Made by a program: the position numbers and the translations under genes. This document shows, one piece after another, positions 9,101 through 18,341 of a stretch of DNA of 64,000 bases. This stretch comes from Candidatus Planktophila lacus (GTDB lineage: Bacteria > Actinomycetota > Actinomycetes > Nanopelagicales > Nanopelagicaceae), in assembly GCF_002287925.1 (NCBI RefSeq), contig NZ_CP016769.1, forward strand, positions 1,364,001 through 1,428,000, given 5' to 3'. A model generated the notes under the pieces. It was not told where the DNA came from. It saw only the letters and a list, made by a program, of their open reading frames with translations, and did no database searches. The first letter of the stretch is position 1, and each line of letters begins with the position of its first letter.

Positions 9101-9528
9101 CGCTGACCTTCAAAGAAATCTCGCAGTAAATCAGCGCATTCACTTTCGCAGATTCCTGCTGTTACATCTAGCTTGTAAAGCGAACGTGGATCACGAATAA
9201 CATCCCAAACTGAGCCAACTGCGCCACCTTTGGCATCCCAAGCGCCAAATATCAAATGGGAAATTCTAGATTGGGCAATTGCCCCGGCACACATTGGACA
9301 AGGTTCCAAGGTCACAACAAGTGTGCAGCCATCTAAACGTGAATTTTGTAATCGTGCTGCAGCGTTTCGAATAGCAACAATTTCAGCGTGTGCAGTTGGA
9401 TCATTATTTGCTTCTCTTTCATTAGATCCAGTGCCGATAACTACGCCATCTTTATTGATTACTAAAGCACCGACAGGAACATCTCCAGTAGCGGTTGCTT
9501 GACGTGCAATTGCGATCGCTTCTTGCAT
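9097..9528 (-). CDS. tadA: tRNA-specific adenosine deaminase
   Basis: Converts A34 to inosine in tRNA-Arg(ACG), which is encoded in this window at 45516-45588. The zinc and catalytic motif HAEIVAI (with Glu as proton shuttle) and PCPMCAGAI are intact. The ATG at 9528 gives 143 residues but has no Shine-Dalgarno site and seems to cut the N-terminus. An in-frame ATT at 9555 lies eight bases after GGAG (complement of 9564-9567), which would add nine residues (ISTHTPESL). The gene ends by overlapping the convergent permease stop and follows its partner gene closely. Confidence 0.92.
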   Translation of the reverse strand: MQEAIAIARQATATGDVPVGALVINKDGVVIGTGSNEREANNDPTAHAEIVAIRNAAARLQNSRLDGCTLVVTLEPCPMCAGAIAQSRISHLIFGAWDAKGGAVGSVWDVIRDPRSLYKLDVTAGICESECADLLRDFFEGQR

Positions 9529-9557
9529 CAGCGATTCAGGCGTGTGGGTAGAAATTC

Positions 9558-10082
9558 TTATAGCTCCAATAACTCCGCAAATTGATCTGCGAATCCTAAG
9601 CGACTAGCAATTGCTTCGAGTTGTTCATCAGGGAAAAGTTCTGCATCATCACAGAGAGCAGAGATCTCCATTGAGTTAACGCCAAGGTCTGCCAAAATTT
9701 CTAGATGTCCAACCGGAAGTGGTTCATCATCTTCTTCTGGTGAATCTAAATCACAAAGCTCTAAGAATTCTGCAGCAACTTCATAATCAAGTGCACAGGT
9801 TACATCGCTTAAAAACATACTTATATGTGAACCTAAAACACGAATCAACATAAAAAATTCTTCATCAATTGCTAGAAGTGCTATCGCGCCGCCATTTGTT
9901 TGTTGTGATTTAAGTCGATCAATAATGTGCGGCAGATCATGTGCGTCAGGTAACAACGCTAGGTTCCAGCGCCCCTCCTCGTGCCAGGCAGCAACGGCGA
10001 TATCAACCTCGTTAGCCGCGACAGCCCCGTCGGAACTTGCTTCGTAATTTGCATCACTCACATCAGACATATTGGCACTCAT
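9558..10082 (-). CDS. tRNA adenosine deaminase-associated protein
   Basis: Actinobacterial family of unknown biochemical role that is almost always encoded next to tadA. It has 174 residues and is acidic. The N-terminal 30 residues look disordered. The conserved part begins at [18 protein letters not shown] and ends with the helical [22 protein letters not shown]. Starts at 10082 or 10070 (MSDVSD) are both possible; neither has a strong ribosome site. It lies directly upstream of tadA on the same strand. Identification rests on family resemblance plus context. Confidence 0.82.
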   Translation of the reverse strand: MSANMSDVSDANYEASSDGAVAANEVDIAVAAWHEEGRWNLALLPDAHDLPHIIDRLKSQQTNGGAIALLAIDEEFFMLIRVLGSHISMFLSDVTCALDYEVAAEFLELCDLDSPEEDDEPLPVGHLEILADLGVNSMEISALCDDAELFPDEQLEAIASRLGFADQFAELLEL

Positions 10083-10116
10083 TGGGCTAGATGAAAACCC
10101 CTGTAAGGTAAGCGCT

Positions 10117-10755
10117 ATGAAAGTTCACGTCGCCGACCACCCGCTTATCACTCATAAGTTGACCGTCCTGCGCGATGAAAGAACTGATTCACCAACTTTC
10201 CGTCACTTGGTAGAAGAACTTGTGACCCTGCTTGCCTACGAGGCTACGCGTGAAGTCAGAACTGAAAAAGTTTCTATAAAGACTCCAGTCACGCAGACGA
10301 CTGGCTTAAAACTCTCTGATCCCCGTCCGGTTGTTGTTCCAATCTTGCGCGCTGGCCTTGGAATGCTTGAAGGCATGACGCGTTTGATTCCAACTGCAGA
10401 AGTCGGATTCTTAGGCATGGTTCGCGATGAAAAAACTTTAAAGGCAAGCACCTATGCAAATCGTCTCCCTGAAAATTTAGCTGGGCGTCAATGCTTTGTT
10501 TTAGATCCGATGTTGGCAACTGGTGGAACTTTAGTTGCTGCAATTAACTTCCTAATCGAGCGCGGTGCAGATGACATAACTGCAATCTGTATTCTCTCAG
10601 CGCCTGAAGGAATTAAAGTTTTGGAAGATGCCTTTGCAAAATCTGGCGTTCCAATTACTTTAGTTACTGGCGCACTTGATGAAAAGCTAAACGAACACGG
10701 GTACATCGTTCCCGGTCTTGGCGATGCCGGCGATCGTCTTTATGGTGTTGTTTAA
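10117..10755 (+). CDS. upp: Uracil phosphoribosyltransferase
   Basis: Salvages uracil to UMP using PRPP. The ATG at 10117 begins [15 protein letters not shown], the usual N-terminus, giving 212 residues; GTAAGG lies upstream. The PRPP-binding loop [11 protein letters not shown] (near 130) and the C-terminal uracil-binding [15 protein letters not shown] are intact. The next gene starts directly after its stop codon (TAAGTG), so upp, the malic enzyme and the DedA gene appear to be one operon. Confidence 0.96.
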   Translation: MKVHVADHPLITHKLTVLRDERTDSPTFRHLVEELVTLLAYEATREVRTEKVSIKTPVTQTTGLKLSDPRPVVVPILRAGLGMLEGMTRLIPTAEVGFLGMVRDEKTLKASTYANRLPENLAGRQCFVLDPMLATGGTLVAAINFLIERGADDITAICILSAPEGIKVLEDAFAKSGVPITLVTGALDEKLNEHGYIVPGLGDAGDRLYGVV

Positions 10756-12075
10756 GTGGCCTCAACTTCCCCAGGATACGGAATCACAATCCGCGTTGAA
10801 GGTTCACCTGATTTACAACCTGTTGCGCTAATTACCGCAACGATTACAGGTGCCGGCGCAACAATTACTGCACTTGACGTTGTTGAGTCACTTCTTGAAA
10901 GAGTTGTCATCGACGTAACTTGCGACACCATTGATGCTGATCATGCACAAGAAATCAATCTGGCTTTAACCGCACATAAAGGGCTAACGGTTCGCAAGGT
11001 TAGCGATCGAACATTTCTACTCCACCTTGGTGGGAAACTCGAAGTTCAATCAAAGGTCCCACTAAAGACTCGTGACGACCTTTCGCGCGCGTACACACCT
11101 GGTGTTGCGCGAATCTGTCAGGCGATTGTTGATGATCCAGCAGATGTGCGTCGCCTAACCATGAAGCGAAATACCGTCGCTGTTGTCACTGATGGTTCTG
11201 CAGTTCTCGGGCTTGGAAACATAGGACCAGCAGCTGCCTTGCCGGTTATGGAAGGAAAGGCTGCGCTCTTTAAACGCTTTGCAGATGTGGATGCTTGGCC
11301 AGTCTGCCTTGATACCCAAGATGTTGATGAGATTGTCCGTACGGTTCAATTGATTGCACCTGTATACGGTGGAATTAACTTGGAAGATATCTCCGCTCCA
11401 CGTTGTTTTGAAATCGAAGAACGTTTGCGCGAATTGTTAGATATTCCAGTTTTTCATGATGATCAACATGGCACTGCGATTGTTGTTCTTGCGGCACTCA
11501 CTAACTCACTCAAACTGGTCAATAAGAAGATGAATGAGATCACTATCGTCATGAGCGGCGCTGGCGCTGCCGGAACTGCAATTGCGCGGCTATTATCAAA
11601 GAGTGGCGCCTCAAAGATAATTGCTTTCGATAAAGATGGTTGCGTTACCGCTGGATTTTCGGGGAAAATTTCAGATGCCATGAAGGGCGCTGATGTCTTT
11701 ATTGGCGTTAGCGCTCCAAATGTATTAACTGAAGAAGATGTCGCTGGAATGGCTAAGGGCTCTATTGTTTTTGCACTCGCTAACCCAGATCCAGAGATTG
11801 ATCCCGTTATTGCTCGCAAGTATGCAACCGTTGTTGCAACCGGTCGCAGCGATCAACCAAATCAAATTAACAATGTTCTCGCCTTCCCCGGAATTTTCCG
11901 TGGTCTTTTAGATGCTCAGGCTCACAAGATCACAGATGAGTTACTGATTGCAGCAGCTGAGGCGATCGCATCTTGTGTCTCCGAATCTCAGTTAAATGCT
12001 TCTTTTATCGTTCCTAGCGTCTTCGATTCTCAGGTCGTCGCAAAGGTGGCGGCAGCAGTTAAAAAGAGCGTTTAA
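10756..12075 (+). CDS. NAD(P)-dependent malic enzyme with N-terminal ACT domain
   Basis: Oxidative decarboxylation of malate to pyruvate. GTG start directly abuts the upp stop. Residues 1-85 form an ACT-like domain (ITIRVEGSPDLQPVALITATI), then the catalytic malic-enzyme domain with YTPGVARIC, the metal-binding FHDDQHGTA and the NAD-binding SGAGAAGTAIARLL. Ends with NNVLAFPGIFRG, a family signature. 439 residues fits the small bacterial type. The ACT domain suggests allosteric control by an amino acid or similar effector, which is inference. Confidence 0.92.
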   Translation: MASTSPGYGITIRVEGSPDLQPVALITATITGAGATITALDVVESLLERVVIDVTCDTIDADHAQEINLALTAHKGLTVRKVSDRTFLLHLGGKLEVQSKVPLKTRDDLSRAYTPGVARICQAIVDDPADVRRLTMKRNTVAVVTDGSAVLGLGNIGPAAALPVMEGKAALFKRFADVDAWPVCLDTQDVDEIVRTVQLIAPVYGGINLEDISAPRCFEIEERLRELLDIPVFHDDQHGTAIVVLAALTNSLKLVNKKMNEITIVMSGAGAAGTAIARLLSKSGASKIIAFDKDGCVTAGFSGKISDAMKGADVFIGVSAPNVLTEEDVAGMAKGSIVFALANPDPEIDPVIARKYATVVATGRSDQPNQINNVLAFPGIFRGLLDAQAHKITDELLIAAAEAIASCVSESQLNASFIVPSVFDSQVVAKVAAAVKKSV

Positions 12076-12696
12076 ATGGAGTTTGCAGCCTCTTTTGATG
12101 CACAACTCTCTACGCTCGCACCATTTATCTTCTATGTAGTAGTTGCCGGGATTGTCTTTATTGAAACGGGCCTGCTATTCGGGTTCTTCTTGCCGGGTGA
12201 TTCGATTCTCTTTAGCGCCGGACTTGTGGCGGCTATCCATGGAAATATAAATATCGTAATTCTGGTAACTGCGATCTTTCTCGCCGCATTCTTCGGTGAT
12301 CAAGTTGGGTTCGTAATTGGTCGAGTTGTAGGTCGTCCTTATTTAGATAAGCGCGAATCTCTGCGCGTACAGAAAATGATTAAAAACGCCGAAGATTTCT
12401 ATGAAAGAACTGGTTGGTGGGCTGTTGTCGCCGCTCGATTCTTCCCCTGGATTCGCACTTTCGTTCCACCAATCGCCGGTGCAGCGAAGATGAATTACTA
12501 CCGTTTCTTATCCGCAAACGTTCTTGGCGCACTTTTATGGGGCGTGGGAATAACTCTCGCCGGGTACTACGCAGCATCCATTCCTTGGGTTAAGAGTTTT
12601 TCCTACGCAATCGCCGCTTTCTTTATTGGCGCTTCAGCAATCTCCGCTTTTGTGAATTACCGACGCCACCGACAACCACGCCCAGATAAGTCATAA
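12076..12696 (+). CDS. DedA-family membrane protein
   Basis: Integral membrane protein of 206 residues. Members of this family are proposed lipid or undecaprenyl-phosphate flippases. Family features seen: ETGLLFGFFLPGDSILF near the N-terminus, FFGDQVGFVIGRVVGR in the middle, and AARFFPWIRTFVPPIAGAAKMNY. It starts directly after the malic enzyme stop. Its 3' end overlaps the convergent DMT transporter gene by 74 bases, so both C-termini are encoded by opposite strands of the same DNA. Confidence 0.88.
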   Translation: MEFAASFDAQLSTLAPFIFYVVVAGIVFIETGLLFGFFLPGDSILFSAGLVAAIHGNINIVILVTAIFLAAFFGDQVGFVIGRVVGRPYLDKRESLRVQKMIKNAEDFYERTGWWAVVAARFFPWIRTFVPPIAGAAKMNYYRFLSANVLGALLWGVGITLAGYYAASIPWVKSFSYAIAAFFIGASAISAFVNYRRHRQPRPDKS

Positions 12697-13582
12697 GAAT
12701 TCCAGTTACTAAGTAAGCGCTAATCTGCACACCTTGAGTTGGTGAGTAAAGGTCAATAAGTAAAGAACCAACGAGCTGCCCACCCACGCTAATTAAAGTA
12801 AATGTCAGAACACCTAAATGTTGAACAATTGTTGAAGTAAATGCGATGTAAATAACTCCGATAGTTCCGCCGGTATACATCCACCAAGGACCAGATGGAA
12901 GTGCGACTATTTCAACCTGAGTCAGTAGCGCCACAACGATTAGGAATACAAGTAGAAATGTTGTACCCATGATGAAGTTGAGCAAAGAAGTTGTGAAACT
13001 TTGTTGGGTGCTCTCGTTAATCTGACCATTTAACGCTCTTTGAACGCCAACAATCGCTCCTGCAAAAACACCGAAAAAGACTGCAAATAGCGAGAGATTT
13101 CGCGCATCAATTCGATCAATTACCGAAACCAAGACGGCAAATACAGTTACAAACGCTGCCAAAACTCGACGCTTGGTGATCGCTTTCTTGCCACCGCCAG
13201 TTAACCCGATCCGGTCAACAAATAGCGATGATGCAGTCTGCCCTGCAATAGATGCCACTGAATAGATGGCAACGCCAACTATTGGAACTACCTGCGTTTG
13301 AAAAGCGACAAAACTGCCACCGAGCATTCCTGCAAAGAGAGTCCAGACTGGAATCTCTTTCTTTGTTACAGCGCTCTTTAGATTGCGGATACCTTGCTTG
13401 ATTGCAGGATTGAAGGCGGCGATTAACGAAATCACAATTAATCCAGAGCCAAATGAAACTAGCGCTGCTTCAATTGGGTTTCCCATGCGATGTGAAAGTT
13501 CGCCATTGGCGCGCGCTTGGAGCGCGATCATTACACCGGAGATGGCCGCTAAAAAATTTAGGCGGGGATTACTTTTATTCAC
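12623..13582 (-). CDS. DMT-superfamily transporter, YdcZ/DUF606 type
   Basis: Membrane protein of 319 residues built as two homologous halves of about five segments each, typical for fused YdcZ/DUF606 proteins. Halves begin around NFLAAISGVMIALQARANGELSH and LFAVFFGVFAGAIVGVQRALNGQIN; both carry the conserved Q-x-N-G pattern. Substrate is unknown. It follows the YqhA-like gene with a one-base start/stop overlap (position 13582) and overlaps the convergent DedA gene for 74 bases. Confidence 0.85.
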   Translation of the reverse strand: MNKSNPRLNFLAAISGVMIALQARANGELSHRMGNPIEAALVSFGSGLIVISLIAAFNPAIKQGIRNLKSAVTKKEIPVWTLFAGMLGGSFVAFQTQVVPIVGVAIYSVASIAGQTASSLFVDRIGLTGGGKKAITKRRVLAAFVTVFAVLVSVIDRIDARNLSLFAVFFGVFAGAIVGVQRALNGQINESTQQSFTTSLLNFIMGTTFLLVFLIVVALLTQVEIVALPSGPWWMYTGGTIGVIYIAFTSTIVQHLGVLTFTLISVGGQLVGSLLIDLYSPTQGVQISAYLVTGILMTYLGVVVGGVGNSQKRRLLKRQ

Positions 13583-14112
13583 TACTTATGAGTGCCAACA
13601 AATTCACGCTTATCTGCGATCCAATCCATCAAAGCGAAGAGAACGCCAGAAATAACAAATGTCAGGTGGATTGCGATTCGCCAGATGGTGCCTTCACCGA
13701 CTTCAGCTTCACCAGCTAGTTCGATGAAATCTTTGAGAAGTTCGATTACCGAGATAGCAACTAGCGATCCAATTAACTTGATCTTAAGCCCACTAAAATC
13801 AATGGTTCCCATCCAATGTGGACGATCTTTCGATTCAGTTGCAATATCAATTCGAGAGACAAAGTTTTCATAACCGGCGAAGATAACCATCAAAATCAAG
13901 TTAGCTAGTAGCGTTAAATCGAGAAGTGCAAGAAGCGCCAAGGTGAATTCGCTGGCGTTCATTGAAGCTGTCTTCTCCGCCAAATGCCAAAATTCAATTA
14001 CGAAGCGGTAGGCAAGTAGTCCGAGCGCCCCGACTAAACCTAAGTAAAGAGGCGCCAGTAAGAAACGGCTGCGAAAGAGAATGGCTTCAACGGCATGGGA
14101 TATACGACTCAT
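13582..14112 (-). CDS. YqhA family membrane protein (UPF0114)
   Basis: Small inner-membrane protein of 176 residues with three or four hydrophobic segments. Family features: EAILFRSRFLLAPLYLGL at the N-terminus and LLDLTLLANLILMVIFAGYENF in the centre, then WIADKREF near the end. Function in the family is unknown. It is followed by the DMT transporter with overlapping stop and start codons. Confidence 0.88.
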   Translation of the reverse strand: MSRISHAVEAILFRSRFLLAPLYLGLVGALGLLAYRFVIEFWHLAEKTASMNASEFTLALLALLDLTLLANLILMVIFAGYENFVSRIDIATESKDRPHWMGTIDFSGLKIKLIGSLVAISVIELLKDFIELAGEAEVGEGTIWRIAIHLTFVISGVLFALMDWIADKREFVGTHK

Positions 14113-14126
14113 AACTTTATTTTAAC

Positions 14127-15896
14127 TCAAAGGCCAAGTTGAAGGGTAATTTCTAACCATTCTTCTTCGCGAGAGTTGATTTCTGCGCGTTGTGTTTCTA
14201 GTTCTGCGCTGATCCGAATCAACTCTGTCGGGTCGAATGCGGCTTTCTCTTGCGCGCTTTCAAGCTCTACGATCTTTTCCTTAGCCTTCTGAATCTGTCT
14301 TTCGACGCGAACTAAATCTTTTTTCAATTGTCGCTGCTCCGCCGCAGAAGATTGAGATTTTCCTTTTACTGCTTCAGCTGGTTTTTGCAGAGACTGCGCT
14401 CGTTGTTCCAGGTATTGATCAACACCGCGTGGCAGATCGCGTAATTCTTTATCTCCTAGCAGCCCAACGAAACGATCACAGACGCGTTCCAAGAAATATC
14501 GATCGTGTGAGATGACTATTAGTGTTCCACCGTAGCTATCCAAAAGATCTTCAAGTTCAGTTAGCGTCTCAATATCAAAATCATTTGTTGGTTCATCAAG
14601 TAATAAAACATTTGGGGAATCCATTAACAAGCGCGTTAGTTGTAAGCGACGTTTCTCTCCCCCAGATAGATCTCCTACAGGAGTCCATTGCGAGTCTTTA
14701 TCAAAGCCAAGACGTTCGCAGAGTTGTGATGCAGAAAGTGACTTACCATTTCCAAGTTCGATATGTGAAGCAACCTTTTCAACCGCCTCTAAAACTCGCC
14801 AAGTTGGATTTAACTCATCAAGATGCTGCGTTAGGAATGCCGCTTTAACAGTGACACCGGTTACGAGTTTTCCAGCATATGGTGGAATTTCCCCCGCCAG
14901 CGTGCGCATTAAGGTGGTTTTTCCAGCTCCGTTTACGCCGACAATTCCGATGCGGTCGCCAGGACCAACGTTCCAGTAGAGATCGTCGATCAACTCTTTC
15001 TCACCGGCGCGAATTTGCGCATGGTGAGCTTCATAAACAGTGTTACCTAATCGGTTACGTGCAAATTTCAAGAGCTCACCTTGATCGCGCGGCGCAGGTT
15101 CTTCAGCAATCAATACATTTGCGGCATCTACTCTAAATTTCGGTTTTGTTGTTCGCGCAGGAGCACCGCGGCGCAGCCACGCCAATTCTTTACGAATCAA
15201 GTTATTTCGGCGCGCATCCATCGCACTTGCTTGTCGGGAACGTTCAGCCTTAGCCAAGACGAATGCAGAATAGCCACCGTCATACTCTTCTACTTTGCCG
15301 CCAACAACTTCCCACGTTCTATCAGTGACCGCATCAAGAAACCAACGATCGTGAGTAATAACTAGGACCGCTAAATTCTTTCGTTGGTTTAAATGCTCTG
15401 CCAACCAAGCAACGCCTTCCACATCTAAATGGTTTGTCGGCTCGTCCAACAGAATTAGATCAAGGTCATCGATCAGAAGTTTGGCTAATCCAACACGACG
15501 TTTTTCACCGCCAGAGAGTGTGGCAAATTTTCTTTCAAATAAGTGGTCATCAAAGCCACCGAATAACCCGGTAAACACCTCGCGGATTCCAGAATCACTA
15601 GCCCATTCATGTTTTGCTCTATCGCCAATTACAACATCACCCACTGTTGAATTGGGATCTGCTTTATCAACTTGGGAAAGCAGCCCGATCTTCACGCTAT
15701 TTGCTTTAGTTACGCGGCCTTGATCTGGTTGTTCAACAGCAGCAATAATCTTCATTAGCGTGCTTTTTCCAGAACCGTTACGGCCAACGATTCCGATGCG
15801 ATCGCCTTCAGAAACGCCAAGTGAAACTCTTTCAAGCAGCGCTCTAATATCAAAGGCCTTTGAGACCTCTTCGATATTGACAAGATTGCGCGCCAC
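14127..15896 (-). CDS. ABC-F ATPase (Uup/translation-factor type)
   Basis: Soluble protein of 589 residues with two ABC domains and no membrane segments. First domain has Walker A GRNGSGKST, LSGGEKRR and LLLDEPTNHLD (written LILLDEPTNHLD); second has GVNGAGKTT, LSGGEKRR and LLLDEPTNDFD. The linker between them is short and basic, and the C-terminus (from about 510) is a coiled coil rich in K, E and Q, as in Uup. ABC-F proteins act at the ribosome or, for Uup, in DNA and ribosome maintenance. Not a transporter. Confidence 0.9.
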   Translation of the reverse strand: MARNLVNIEEVSKAFDIRALLERVSLGVSEGDRIGIVGRNGSGKSTLMKIIAAVEQPDQGRVTKANSVKIGLLSQVDKADPNSTVGDVVIGDRAKHEWASDSGIREVFTGLFGGFDDHLFERKFATLSGGEKRRVGLAKLLIDDLDLILLDEPTNHLDVEGVAWLAEHLNQRKNLAVLVITHDRWFLDAVTDRTWEVVGGKVEEYDGGYSAFVLAKAERSRQASAMDARRNNLIRKELAWLRRGAPARTTKPKFRVDAANVLIAEEPAPRDQGELLKFARNRLGNTVYEAHHAQIRAGEKELIDDLYWNVGPGDRIGIVGVNGAGKTTLMRTLAGEIPPYAGKLVTGVTVKAAFLTQHLDELNPTWRVLEAVEKVASHIELGNGKSLSASQLCERLGFDKDSQWTPVGDLSGGEKRRLQLTRLLMDSPNVLLLDEPTNDFDIETLTELEDLLDSYGGTLIVISHDRYFLERVCDRFVGLLGDKELRDLPRGVDQYLEQRAQSLQKPAEAVKGKSQSSAAEQRQLKKDLVRVERQIQKAKEKIVELESAQEKAAFDPTELIRISAELETQRAEINSREEEWLEITLQLGL

Positions 15897-15920
15897 GATG
15901 GGAGAGCGTACCTTTCAACT

Positions 15921-17195
15921 ATGAAAGCCACTGACCGACAATTTGCCATCGATCTTGATGAACGCGATCCATTAGCGCGCTTCCGTTCGCAATTTGTGAT
16001 CAGCGATCCAAATATCTGTTATCTGGATGGCAATTCGCTAGGTCGTTTGCCTCTTTCAACGATTGAGGCAGTCAACTCCTTTATGCGAGATGAATGGGGT
16101 CCCGAAGTAGTTACCGGTTGGGGACACTGGGTTGATGAAGCGCAACCAACTGGCGATCTAATCGGTCGTTCTACTCTTGGAGCTGCGGCCGGACAAGTCT
16201 TGGCTTGCGATACAACATCCGTAAATTTCTATCAGTTAGCACTGGCTGCAATTAACGCCCGCCCAGGACGCAAAACAATAATTACCGATGCTGCAAATTT
16301 TCCGACAGATCGCTACATACTTGAAGGAATTGCAAAACAGTTAGGGCTTGAATTAATAATTATTGATAACGAAACGCCAGGCAAAGCAGAGTATGAGCGA
16401 ATAACTCCTGAAATCTTGGAACCTTACTTAAGTGACGATGTAGCACTAGTTACCCTCGAAGTTATTCAGTATCGCTCAGGTGCGCGCAATGACATCAAGC
16501 CCTTAACTGACTTAGTCCGCAAATACGGGGCGCTCATGCTCTGGGATGCCAGTCATGCAGTTGGTGCGATTGAGATGGACTTTGATAAGAATGGCGTTGA
16601 TATCGCGGTCGGTTGTACATATAAATATGGAAATTCAGGACCTGGTTCCCCCGCTTGGTTATATGTAAATAAGAAGTTACAGGCCGAACTTCAGGTTCCA
16701 ATTCAAGGTTGGTTCTCTCAAGGTGATCAATTTGCAATGGGTCCAGTATTTGAAAAGGCGGAAGGGATTCGTGGTTTCCAAATCGCTAGCCCTTCGCTAA
16801 TTGGGCTTCGCTGTATAAAGAGCGCGTTTACGATGATCGAAGAAGCAGGTATCGGCGCTATCTCTGAAAAAGCAGCGATCGGAACCGAGATGATGATTCA
16901 GCTTTACGATGCGTGGCTGGCAGAACTTGGATTCACTTTACTTACTTCACGAAATCCCCAAGAACGTGGTGGGCACATTTCACTTGGCCATCCAGATGCT
17001 GCGCGTATTTGTGTTGCGCTACGCGAGTTCGCAGATGTAATCCCTGACTACCGCACTCCAGATTCAATACGTCTAGCGATAGCGCCACTGCCAACTTCTT
17101 ATGTTGAAGTTTGGGATGGTTTTGCGCGCATTAGAGATCTAGTTTCATCACGGCAATACGAAAAGATTGAAAAAACAGATTCGCGTGTGACATGA
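15921..17195 (+). CDS. kynU: Kynureninase
   Basis: PLP enzyme cleaving kynurenine (or 3-hydroxykynurenine) to anthranilate and alanine. 424 residues, standard length. The substrate-side YLDGNSLGRLPLST, the LWDASHAVGA motif with the cofactor Asp and His, and the PLP-lysine in CTYKYGNSGPGSPAW are intact. The stop overlaps the start of the tryptophan dioxygenase gene (ATGA), so the two are coupled. It is divergent from the ABC-F gene with only 24 bases between them. Confidence 0.94.
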   Translation: MKATDRQFAIDLDERDPLARFRSQFVISDPNICYLDGNSLGRLPLSTIEAVNSFMRDEWGPEVVTGWGHWVDEAQPTGDLIGRSTLGAAAGQVLACDTTSVNFYQLALAAINARPGRKTIITDAANFPTDRYILEGIAKQLGLELIIIDNETPGKAEYERITPEILEPYLSDDVALVTLEVIQYRSGARNDIKPLTDLVRKYGALMLWDASHAVGAIEMDFDKNGVDIAVGCTYKYGNSGPGSPAWLYVNKKLQAELQVPIQGWFSQGDQFAMGPVFEKAEGIRGFQIASPSLIGLRCIKSAFTMIEEAGIGAISEKAAIGTEMMIQLYDAWLAELGFTLLTSRNPQERGGHISLGHPDAARICVALREFADVIPDYRTPDSIRLAIAPLPTSYVEVWDGFARIRDLVSSRQYEKIEKTDSRVT

Positions 17196-18004
17196 GCGAT
17201 CAAGATTTCGATTCTGCACTTACTTACACCTCGTATCTGGCAGTCGATGAACTTTTAAAGTTACAAAAGCCACTATCTAAAAGTACAGATTCAGAAGGTC
17301 CAGAGCACGATGAGATGTTATTCATCATCATCCATCAAAGTTACGAACTCTGGTTTAAACAGTTAATTCATGAATTTGAGGCGGCTGCAAAATCTCTTGA
17401 AGCCGGAGATACCCACCGCTCTCTCGCAATTCTGGGGCGTATTCGCACGATCTTAAAAGTCTGCGTAACGCAGGTAGATATTTTAGAAACTATGACTCCC
17501 CTTCAGTTCAACGCTTTCCGCGGTTATCTTTCATCATCAAGTGGTTTTCAATCTGCACAATTTAGAAAAGTTGAGGCGCTCTTAGGTCGCAGAGATTCCA
17601 AGATGGCTTCGCACCTTCCTATAGATGTTCAGGAAGAAATCCACGAAATCACTTCACGAAATTCGATCTGGGATTCAACTCTCGCTTACCTTTCAAATCG
17701 CGGACATAAGATTCCTAGCGATGTCTTGGAACGCGATAAAAGCACTCATTACCAATCCGATCCACGAGTACTCGAGGCGCTCCTTGAAGTACACCGTAGC
17801 GATCCTGAATCTGCAATGGTTTGTGAGCGATTAGTAGATATCGATGAGGGCTTACAAGAATGGCGCTATCGCCACGTGAAAATGGTGGAGCGAACTATTG
17901 GCCATAAAGTGGGCACGGGTGGTTCAGATGGCGTTAAATACTTAGCAAGTACTTTATTTAATCCGGTCTTTAGAGATCTCTGGGAAATCCGATCTCAATT
18001 TTAA
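17192..18004 (+). CDS. kynA: Tryptophan 2,3-dioxygenase
   Basis: Haem enzyme that opens the indole ring of tryptophan to N-formylkynurenine. 270 residues, typical of bacterial TDO. N-terminus LTYTSYLAVDELLKLQKPLS and HDEMLFIIIHQSYELWFKQ are signature. The likely haem ligand is the His in WRYRHVKMVERTIGHK, followed by the GTGGS loop. With KynU this covers two of the three steps to anthranilate; the formamidase (KynB) is not nearby. Confidence 0.94.
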   Translation: MSDQDFDSALTYTSYLAVDELLKLQKPLSKSTDSEGPEHDEMLFIIIHQSYELWFKQLIHEFEAAAKSLEAGDTHRSLAILGRIRTILKVCVTQVDILETMTPLQFNAFRGYLSSSSGFQSAQFRKVEALLGRRDSKMASHLPIDVQEEIHEITSRNSIWDSTLAYLSNRGHKIPSDVLERDKSTHYQSDPRVLEALLEVHRSDPESAMVCERLVDIDEGLQEWRYRHVKMVERTIGHKVGTGGSDGVKYLASTLFNPVFRDLWEIRSQF

Positions 18005-18011
18005 TAAGTAG

Positions 18012-18341
18012 TTAAATTCTTCCCGTTGAGACAAGGAAGATAATCACAATTATAGAAAGAACAGCACCTACGGCGATCAGCGCTAATTGAGCCCACTTTG
18101 GTATGCCGGCTTTATCTGCAGCTTTTTGGGCGTAAGTTCTTGTGTGAACCATTACTCGCGCCGCCCATGCAAATTCTGTCGCCAAGATTCCTAGTCCAGC
18201 TAAAACGATCAGAATTCCAGGTCCTGGTCCAACTAAAGCGATCGCACCAAAGACTGTAATTAAGCCGCCGATCAAGCCGATTATTACTCGCCAAACTAGA
18301 CGACCAATTGGTGTTTTCTTAAACCAAGTTCTGATTCTCAT
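18012..18341 (-). CDS. Small PGPGW-family transmembrane protein
   Basis: 109 residues, two to three membrane segments. The signature ALVGPGPGILIVLAGLGILATEFAWA places it in the actinobacterial PGPGW (TIGR02611-like) family, whose function is unknown. It overlaps the upstream glycosyltransferase-like gene by ATGA, suggesting a two-gene envelope-related operon. Confidence 0.8.
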   Translation of the reverse strand: MRIRTWFKKTPIGRLVWRVIIGLIGGLITVFGAIALVGPGPGILIVLAGLGILATEFAWAARVMVHTRTYAQKAADKAGIPKWAQLALIAVGAVLSIIVIIFLVSTGRI

